From NCBI GenBank assembly GCA_032717465.1, contig CM064664.1, positions 2,660,969 through 2,724,968 of the forward strand: a stretch of 64,000 bases of DNA, given 5' to 3'. The notes below the pieces were generated by a model. The model was not told the origin of the DNA. It worked only from the letters and a program-made list of their open reading frames with translations, and made no database searches. Numbering within the stretch: position 1 is the first letter of the stretch; the number at the start of each line of letters is the position of its first letter. This DNA is from Coenobita brevimanus. Lineage: Eukaryota; Arthropoda; Malacostraca; Decapoda; Coenobitidae. Shown piece by piece: positions 56,511 through 64,000 of the stretch. A program made the position numbers and the translations under genes.

Positions 56511-58411
56511 ATTGGCCAGCAGCATATTATGGAGGGCGACTAGCTTTTGGCTCCTACATAATTTTCTTTGATTTCTTAACGTAAATACTGTTAGGACTAG
56601 AGAACTGTCTCCCACGGCTTAGTTTCTTGATTAGCTGATACGATTTCCATATTTTTTTAGCCTTTCATTTTCTGCCTGTATCCCTGTTTTACTTAAGGGT
56701 CACAGTTATTACTCAGAGCTGGAGACTTACTTTCTTAAAGGATCTGTGTTTGGTAAAATATATCTTTTAAAAAAGTCATTGTATAATGCTACAGAAATAT
56801 ATTATCACATTCAGTTGTAGCATTATCCAACTGAAGTTTCCTTCACGTCATATTTTTACAAGTCGATTATATACTGAATATTAAAATAACAGTGTCTAAA
56901 ATTTCCTTTATATATATATATATATATATATATGAGTATTAAGGATATGAAATGTAGACGATTGATAGTATATGAAAGTGAAGCTAATAAATGTCTTTTT
57001 TAAATATTGTCATGGAAACTATTTAAGCTAAAAGCAAAACTAAAGCTAGTTTGTTCTTACTTCAACTCCGGCAATCATTAGTCACACCCACAACCGAAAT
57101 GCTGAGCCTGATTGGTATAAAATCTCGAGGCCAAGAGAGAGACATGTACTGAACATGGACCAATAAGAATTAAGTGATTATCTGAAGCCATACCCTTTTA
57201 TTCCATCTCGACTTCGGATGAGCATTGCTGAACCGTGCATCGAATCACCAAGGAGTAAGCTGTAATCTGTCACTCATGTCGGCCATTATGTGCAGACACC
57301 TTTCAGCATAGGGCCTAATTATTTATTTTGCCTGCATAGCATTACTGATAACTAATAGGCAAACAAATCTAACAAGACCAAACCCTACTGTGAAAACCAC
57401 ATACTTTGGACCAATCCTTGAAGGCGAAGGGAAAAGAAACTTAGGTGTTTATAAAATATGGGTAAGGCTGTTTGACTAAATCAGTTGAACTCCTAGAGAA
57501 CACTGTTGCTCCATAGTTTTCTAGAAAATCCTTCTAAAGAAACTTGCTTTAAAGCTTAGAGGTTAAAATGAGATTACCATCTTTCAAAACTTTATTGGAA
57601 GTCCACATAAATTAAGGGAAAAATGTGCAAACTTTGTCAAATCCCATGAACTTTGATGGTAAATATGATACATTAAATAGAAACGTAGTTAAAGATGTTA
57701 TTTATTATTAAAATTATGGAAGGAATTATAGACGGGACAGTGAGCAGGCTGAAAATGTTTTGGTCCACGTGTTTGTGAACAGTTTGATCATAAAATTTTG
57801 CTGTGACATGAAAATATTTCTCAGAACAAGCACTTTCAGAGACCTCGTCTGTTAGACTCACTGTAAATCAGCCAAATATCTGGCGACGCATGGCAGTTCC
57901 CAGTTCACACGGCTGAGAACACTTGGGAAATTTCAGGCTTGCGTTGAGAGTTGGGTCCCCCAGTACAGCAGTGTTGGCTGCCACTGGAACAAAAATCTAA
58001 TGAGACAAGGTCTATCCACTTGGCTTTCCTGAACACTTTTTGTGAAGTCAGCTGAATTCTCTGGAAGGTGGGATTACCATAAAGAGAAATGTAGATGAGT
58101 AGCTGAGACAAATTGCTGCAATTTGCCGATTACTCTGTCGTCCATGCCAGCATTGAAATGTACGTATTTAATGTTACTGATCCTAATACTGTTTGTGATT
58201 ACTTCCTAATTTAACATTTCATTATTTAAAACTTGATAAGCAGGGTATATGCAGAAATGCATAACTGAATTCAGAACAATGTGTATTACTTTTATATTTT
58301 TCATAATGTTGGTAGTCATATATTACTGCTATTCATCCCTTAGCGTTACGCTTCTCATCATCACCTCATCATTACTATCAACATGAATCTCATCATCATT
58401 ATTGTCACAAC
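56511..58411. other. Gene-free stretch
   Basis: Non-coding. It holds a short (TA)n at 56909-56932 and short minus-strand frames (57673-57861, 57905-58111) with no family resemblance. An ATTGG then TATAAAA pair near 57110-57120 is the only promoter-like string noticed. Confidence 0.5.
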
Positions 58412-58744
58412 CATAGTTCTATCTATCTATCTATATACCTAGGCTGCTTCCCCCAAGGAAAGGGAGGTAGCCGAGACAGGACGACACACTCTCCATTTAC
58501 TCATCCATTTAAACACATTCATTCACATCTTAGCCCCAAAGGGGAGAACGGACAGATCCTCACCGCACCACACCGCACAAGGGTCAACTGCGCAATGCAA
58601 TCAGTGACATCCGCAGCAGGGCCCGACACCAGAACTGGTTTACCCCTGCCACATCATAACATACCCATCCCCTTACCTGCACCTGACCTGACTAACTGAT
58701 CAGACCAAATGCGGGAGAATATCCCCTCAGGGCTGCGTCATCAC

Positions 58745-60562
58745 TTATTTATTCACAATTTCTCTCCATTTATTTCTGTCACGCACAGCCACTCTTCCTT
58801 GCTCAACAGACATCCCTCTCGCATCCAGCGCTCTCTTCACACTGTCCATCCATCCTATTCGTGGTCTTCCTCTCAGCCTTACACCTCTCACATCAGATCT
58901 AGTTATCTTTTTCACCAATCGCTCATTATCCATTCTCTCCATATGCCCAAACCATCGCAACACCCTCTGCTCAACTCTACCAGCCATCTCCTGAACAACT
59001 CCAGTTCTCCTTCGCACTTCATCATTTCGCACCCGATCCATATGTGTCACTCCACACATACTCCTCAGACACCTCATCTCCATTACATTCAAACTTTTCC
59101 TCTCTGCTACACCCATATTCCATGTTTCAGCCCCATATAATGCAGTCGGTACCACAACACCCTCATACAGCCTTCTCTTTACATCCATTCTAAGCGAACG
59201 ACATTTAAACACTTTTTTCATTCCTCCCAGCACCTTTCCTACTTCATTTATTCTAAACTTCACTTCTGAATCTATTCTTCCATCCACAGCAACATGTGAC
59301 CCTAGATATTTAAAACTATCTACCTCCTCAAGCAACTCACCATTCAAAACTATATTCATCCCCCTACCATCTATCAACCTCGTACACTTCATCACTTTAC
59401 TCTTATTCTCATTTACTTTCAATTTCCTCCTTTCACACACCCTTCCAAACTCCTCTACCAACTGTCTCAATCTCTCCTCTGAATCAGTCACCAGTGCAGT
59501 ATCATCTGCAAACAGCAGCTGCTTCAGATTCCAATCTCCACCATCAACATTTACCAGACTCAGACCACCTAAAACTCTTGCATTCACCTCCCTTACAACA
59601 CCATCCATGTAAATATTAAACAACCAAGGTGACATCACACATCCCTGTCGCAGCCCCACTCTCACGGGAAACCAATCACTCACAGCATTTCCCACTCTTA
59701 CACATGCTCTACTATTTACATAAAAACTTTTCACCCTTTTTAGTAACCTACCATCAGGTCCATACAATCTTAAAACAGTCCACAAAGCCTCCCTATCAAT
59801 TCTATCATACGCTTTCTCTAAATCCATAAATGCTCAAAACACATCCTTGCCTTTCGCTAAATACTTTTCACACACTTGTCTCACAGCAAACACCTGATCA
59901 ACGCATCCCCTCCCTCTCCTAAAGCCACACTGCTCATCACTAATCACTCCCTCTGTACCCTCTCTAACTCTCATAATTAACACTCTACCATACACCTTAC
60001 CTACAACACTCAACAGACTTATACCCCTAAAGCTAGTACATTCATACTTATCACCCTTGCCTTTATACAACGGGACCACACAAGCACTTGCCCAGTCAAT
60101 TGGCACCATACCTTTCTCAAAGCACACATTCAACAATCTTACTAACCAGTCAACAATAGTCACTCCACTACCCTTCAGGCATTCCACAGCACACCCATCC
60201 ATACCTGCAGCTTTCCCTGTTTTCATCTCCTTTACTGCCTTCTCCACTTCCTCCTTCGTGATCAAAGAATCATTCAACTCTCCCAACACATTTATTCCTT
60301 GCACCCTTCCATCCGCCACAATCTCAGCCACCCTTTCCTCCTCTACATTTAATAATCTTTCAAAATACTCTGCCCATCTCTTCCTTACTGCATCCTTCTC
60401 AATTAACATCCTTCCATCCTCTGCTTTTACTCGTTCTTCCTTCCCAGACTCTCCCTTTTGCACCCTTTTCACCTCCTTCCAAAACATTTTCTTATTCTGT
60501 TGAAAATTCTCTGTCAGCCGCCTACCCCACCTCTCATCTGCTGCCACTTTAGCATCACGCAC
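58745..60562 (-). pseudogene. LINE D2 reverse transcriptase and tail, almost intact
   Basis: Two same-frame segments (60562-59834 and 59827-58745) are separated by a single TGA (59834-59836) where D1 has TGG. Blocks: KTGKAAGMDGCAVECLKGSG, CVVPLYKGKGDKYECTSFRG, QCGFRRGRGCVDQVFAVRQV, MDLEKAYDRIDREALWTVLR, GLRQGCVMSPWLFNIYMDGV, LLFADDTALVTDSEERLRQL with intact FADD. The tail reads RVEQRVLRWFGHMERMDNER, and it ends KWREIVNK. About 600 codons of RT and tail are complete except for one nonsense codon. That is much better preserved than most LINE copies here. Confidence 0.9.
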
Positions 60563-60879
60563 AGCCCTTCTCGCTCTATTCTCTTTTCCTTATACCTTTC
60601 ATATGACATCTCATCCTTCCTCTGCAGCCACACTTCATATGCACGTCTCTTCTCGGCCACAGCCATACTTACTTCCTCGCACCACCATTCACTTCCTTTT
60701 CTTACACCACCACCCACACGTCTCACACCACACACCTCTTCTGCATGCCCCACCACAGCACTCTTAAACAACTGCCATTCCTCCTCCACGCTGCCATTTT
60801 CCCGATCTTTCACTGCGTTCCACTCACCTTTCAATTTCTCCTGATACTCTATCTTTTTTCTCTCTTTTATCCAACTCAC
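60514..60879 (-). pseudogene. LINE D2 linker between endonuclease and RT
   Basis: 121 codons: KIEYQEKLKGEWNAVKDREN, WWCEEVSMAVAEKRRAYEVW and YERYKEKRIEREG. The WW..EV..A...KR..Y..W pattern is the usual linker of RTE-related LINEs. Its true continuation is in the frame that begins at 60562; a one-base frameshift near 60590 puts the last codons out of frame. Confidence 0.8.
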
Positions 60880-60905
60880 TCACTTTCAAAATCTCCCTGC
60901 CACAC

Positions 60906-61391
60906 CTAACCCTCCCTAGCTCTCACCCATCTCTTACCTACTCTTAACTTTCCCTCCACCAGGTAGTGGTCAGACATACCTCCACCCTCCCCTCTCAGAA
61001 CTCTCACATCCAACAATCTTCCTATTACATTCCTAGACACAACCACATAGTCCATCAAAGCTCTATCAACAACCCTTCCACCCTCCTGTCTCACCCATGT
61101 ATACTTATAAATATCTTTCTTCTCAAACAGCGTATTCCCAATCACCATCTCTCGCTCAACACACATCGCTATCATTCGTTCCCCATTTTCATTTCTTCCA
61201 GGCACACCATGCATACCAACTACGCCTTCAACTGCTACATTTCCCACTCTAGCATTCAGATCTCCCATCATTACCACATTCACATTCGCTCCAAAACTCT
61301 GCAGACACTCATCAACATCATTCCAGAAAGACTCCCTCTCTTGTTCATCCCTTTCACTACCAGCTAATATATATTTCTTTTTCACACACAT
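60906..61391 (-). pseudogene. LINE D2 endonuclease domain (N-terminally truncated)
   Basis: It reads LAGSERDEQERESFWNDVDE, NVVMMGDLNARVGNVAVEGV, VIGNTLFEKKDIYKYTWVRQ, VVDRALMDYVVVSRNVIGRL and GGMSDHYLVEGKLRVGKRWV. GDLNARVGN and SDHYLVE are the middle and last blocks of an APE endonuclease. A stop at 60906 separates it from the linker. The Asn and Glu blocks are absent by truncation. Confidence 0.85.
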
Positions 61392-61537
61392 ATTTCTGAC
61401 AAATGAGGCTGCATAGGATAATGCAGAATCAAAATATCGTCCTTATCATCGTCATCTTGATCACTGTTACTACAATCACCGCCATCATCATCACATCTTA
61501 ATCACCACTGCCATCATCTGTTCATCACTGCCATAAT

Positions 61538-61594
<57 letters not shown>

Positions 61595-63442
61595 CATAAC
61601 CTGATTAAATTCGTGTTAAGAAAATTGTAAATCTGTCTTACAGAGTACTGGTATGCTTTTTGGAGCGGGAGGTCAGTAGGAGATTAGTACCTTGACCCAA
61701 GCGGATTCTAAACCCATCTGACCTCATTAACTCTACTGGAGCGGCGGTTCCAGTACAAAGTAACGTCATGCAAGGAATGGTCCAAACCAGAAATTATAAG
61801 ACCTAGTAGAGTATCTCATTAAACCTTGGTTAGAACCACGGATCATGCCAATGTCGCAGAGTTACTGAGGTACTGGGTAGTAAATTATTGCGACTTAGCC
61901 TGATGCCCCTCAGGAACTTAATATCATGCATCTCGGTGCCTCAGTAATAAGGCAGCACTAGCTTTTCCAGGCTGGGAATGGCTGACAAATATAAAAAATA
62001 TATGAAATCATGGGTATTTAATTATGTTTTATCATTGTTTTACATTTGGTTTACAGGACTTATCTCGGGTAATCGTGCATACATGAACATTTAAACAGAA
62101 AGGGGCATAAATGATGCTTCGGCAGTTAGTTTTTTCTTCTATATTAAATACAGTATTAATTACAGTAGCTTATATTATGCATGAAGTATTTAGCACTATA
62201 TTTACCTAGAAAAATGAAGTAGTGTAATTTCCGAAATAACACCCAATCCCTGACCGGCTGCATTCTGTTGGGGGCCGACACTTGGCTATTGTTGTCATGA
62301 AAATGGAAGTATCGGTGAATGTCCTAATGCATTTGCGACATTACAAATTCAGGAAAATAAATAGCCGCATCTTGAGTGTTCAGTTATATACATAGCACAA
62401 GAAAGTTTCAGTGGAACTTTTACACCCACTACAGTTTTGCTAAACGCGTTTGTGTGCCTGTTGGTTGTCTTTGTGCTTTTTTTTTTTTTTTTAATAGGTG
62501 AAAGTTGAGGGGCAATTCTGTTTATTATAGGTACAGTATATGAAAATTTTTGATGAGTTGAGAGATAAACTGTGATTTTGAAACATTAAATGCAACGTTG
62601 TCTCCTTTGTCCCAATCAGGGAGACAGAAGTCTGGTGCACCAAAACCAGATCTAATGATGTTTGCAGTGAGTGTTTTGATGGATGCTGTGAGAAGTGGGT
62701 ACAGAAGTGCGGACTGGAGTAACCAGCATAAGGCTGGTTAGAACTGGAAGTCGTGGATGATTAAGAAAAGCTGATAAAAGGACAATCCTGAGGAACACCA
62801 TTGCTGATAGTTTAGAACGGCTGTAATTTACAAAGTATCTGTAGGACGACGGGAGAGGAAACCCTGGGTTGAAGTACGACATGAGTAACAGAAATCATTC
62901 GATATACGTTTTGGAAGTTAATTGATTTTTCCCAGACTCGGCCAGACTTTGAGATGTCTCTTGCAGATGCAAAGATTACACCATCCAGAAAAAAAAAGGG
63001 CGAGGCATGTCTTCTTCGAATGATCTTTTATGGAGGACTCTTTCACAGACTTCAAATGATGTCGTTCTTGATGGATCAGTTTATACTTTTATAGCAGTTT
63101 TTGAGAGGTTGTTTTGTCATACAAAATGCTGTTTTCATTGCATCAGTCTTATTGTACCTCCTTTGCAGCAGCCTACTATAGGTAGTGTTCCCTGACTTTG
63201 GCTTCTTATCTTGTACACTAATGACCACAGTAATACTGTGACTAGTAAACAATTTTGTTGTACTGATGATGATAACTACTTTTCCCTCGCTTCAGAGTCC
63301 CTGTTTATTGATCAAGACAAGGCCTAATCAATAGAACATAACTATGTATAAGTGGTGCTTAGCCGACGTCGCTGTTAGCGACGCAACTGTCATACAATTC
63401 CTTTATACGGTAATACAAAAAGCACTCCCAAGCTAGTTAATA
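61392..63442. other. Gene-free stretch
   Basis: It contains imperfect (ATC)n-type words at 61440-61535, (CT)n at 61541-61591 and a T-run near 62470-62483. I see no coding frame to support; a 62-codon frame at 63007-63195 is not recognisable. The part nearest 63442 may be 3' UTR of the receptor gene on the minus strand, but no clear polyadenylation signal was found. Confidence 0.5.
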
Positions 63443-63679
63443 TCAGACAGGGTTTCGGTTAAGAAGAATGAAGGACGCTTTCTCTATCATGAACGACAGC
63501 GTAGCAGCCATTAGACCCAGCAGCAGGAGGAAGATGGCGCCCTGCATGTGGATCATGTTGAGTGCTCTGGTGTTACCCTCAACCTGAACTTCTGACGCCG
63601 CCACATCACGTTGCTTCAGTCGACTCTCGCGACGTGCCTCCACTAGCATGTCCTCGCTCCATTTCTCGTACAGTCCAGC
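63443..63679 (-). CDS. Ionotropic receptor / ionotropic glutamate receptor-like, last exon
   Basis: On the minus strand a pyrimidine-rich stretch ending TCTCTTATCTCAG is followed at 63679 by AGLYEKWSEDMLVEARRESR, then QRDVAASEVQVEGNTRALN, MIHMQGAIFLLLLGLMAATL and SFMIEKASFILLNRNPV, with a stop at 63443-63445. 'GLYEKW' followed by a charged stretch and an ALN-H-MQG-hydrophobic membrane segment is the C-terminal layout of arthropod ionotropic receptors: the end of the ligand-binding S2 lobe, then the last membrane helix and a short cytoplasmic tail. The exon starts in phase 0 and has no disabling change. Codon use is GC-richer than in the surroundings. Upstream exons are outside the window. The subtype cannot be assigned. 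Confidence 0.78.
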   Translation of the reverse strand, partial: AGLYEKWSEDMLVEARRESRLKQRDVAASEVQVEGNTRALNMIHMQGAIFLLLLGLMAATLSFMIEKASFILLNRNPV

Positions 63680-63875
63680 CTGAGATAAGAGATTGGTAAC
63701 AACAGCTGTAGGTGTGCTGTGTTAAAATCCAGCCTGGTATAAAAATATCCAAATAAATAAAAATAATGGATAGTATTATGAAACTGTCTCTACAGTATGA
63801 CCATGGTATCTGTGGCTGAAGACAGTCTATATTATAAAGATCCGATTTGTGTATGTCTGTTGGTGTGTTGGTTTG
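63680..63875 (-). other. Intron of the receptor gene (3' part)
   Basis: On the minus strand this lies immediately before the acceptor site. No coding signal is seen. GATCCGATTTGTGTATGTCT near its left end looks like part of a dispersed repeat. Confidence 0.45.
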
Positions 63876-63925
63876 TTGGTTTGTTACCGTAGCACAGCAA
63901 TTGGTTTGTTACCGTAGCACAGCAA
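63876..63925 (+). repeat. 25-bp perfect tandem duplication
   Basis: TTGGTTTGTTACCGTAGCAC plus AGCAA occurs twice back to back (63876-63900, 63901-63925) without a mismatch. Confidence 0.92.
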
Positions 63926-63960
63926 AAACGGCACATGGAGCACAAAGGTTTGTTAGAGGA

Positions 63961-64000
63961 ATTTTTTTTTTTTTTTTTTTTTTTAATGCGAGGAAGAAGG
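63961..64000 (-). mobile_element. LINE copy B5, 3' terminus at window edge
   Basis: A T-run (63961-63984) is followed by AATGCGAGGAAGAAGG. Reversed, this is CCTTCTTCCTCGCATT plus A-tail, the exact 3' end of family B (compare CCTTCTTCTTCGCATAA near 12599). The body of the copy lies beyond the window, within the receptor intron. Confidence 0.75.

Larger units (their letters stand above)
58412..61391 (-). mobile_element. RTE-like LINE copy D2, longest copy of family D
   Basis: Reversed. Its 3' end is at the left: a TATC repeat, then CCTAGGCTGCTTCCCCC, matching the D1 3' UTR. The copy runs through tail, RT, linker and most of the endonuclease. It is truncated near 61391 inside the endonuclease, so the first endonuclease blocks are missing. 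Confidence 0.88.

Noticed and set aside
56042..56615. 180-codon plus-strand and 133-codon minus-strand Pro/Gly/Arg-rich frames
   Set aside because: Both run through the GC-rich hairpin array; the composition is explained by the repeat and no conserved domain is seen.
57105..57125. CCAAT/TATA-like promoter string (ATTGG then TATAAAA)
   Set aside because: Short AT-rich matches are expected by chance here and no gene follows on either strand.

Overview
The window is eukaryotic, repeat-dominated DNA, most likely from an arthropod and plausibly a decapod crustacean. I infer this from the dense invertebrate LINE families, the many long (TA)n, (TC)n and (AC)n tracts, and an ionotropic-receptor-type terminal exon; no single marker proves the taxon. 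There are no bacterial-style operons, no CRISPR array and no rRNA. I support one host-gene piece, the last exon of an ionotropic receptor on the minus strand at 63443-63679. Almost everything else recognisable is mobile DNA, mostly broken.

1-14.4 kb is a nested stack. An I-type LINE with an RNase H domain (about 0.65-13.5 kb) carries four secondary insertions: a piggyBac-like non-autonomous element (2577-4390), a reverse-strand RTE-like LINE fragment (6384-7376), a second LINE (copy B1, 8465-12625), and a second piggyBac-like copy inside B1 (8514-10291). Target duplications (TTAA, CTTTATT, ATATGAAAA) and two restored reading frames fix the order. The stack is flanked by a Penelope-like RT fragment (2-571) and a Penelope-like GIY-YIG fragment (13855-14223), which may be two halves of one element.

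14.5-37.4 kb is a string of elements separated by (TA)n tracts: LINE copy B2, an RTE-like LINE (C), an RTE-like 3' end (A2), a pogo/Tigger-like MITE, a reversed LINE piece (B3), an RTE-like LINE (D1), a young Gypsy-class LTR retrotransposon, LINE copy B4, and a degenerate DNA transposon with 15-bp inverted ends. The Gypsy element (24522-31943) is the best-preserved object. It has near-identical 976-bp LTRs and a 1638-codon gag-pol in which integrase precedes reverse transcriptase (the Gmr1-type order). One frameshift separates RNase H.

38-55.5 kb holds a decayed Gypsy element split by a CR1/L2-like LINE (E, with ORF1 and ORF2), a reverse-strand decayed invertebrate repeat-family gene, and a third Gypsy element. 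The third element has a candidate 5' LTR, a primer site, a gag interrupted by a tRNA-derived SINE, no visible RT, and an integrase. 55.5-58.4 kb is non-coding with a tandem duplication and a GC-rich hairpin array. 58.4-61.4 kb is a nearly intact RT copy (D2) on the minus strand. 61.4-64 kb is non-coding apart from the receptor exon and the reversed 3' end of another LINE-B copy at the window edge.

The genes form no pathway. They are independent retroelement and transposon units that used one another as targets. All identities come from reading the sequence and from remembered family motifs; no database search was run.
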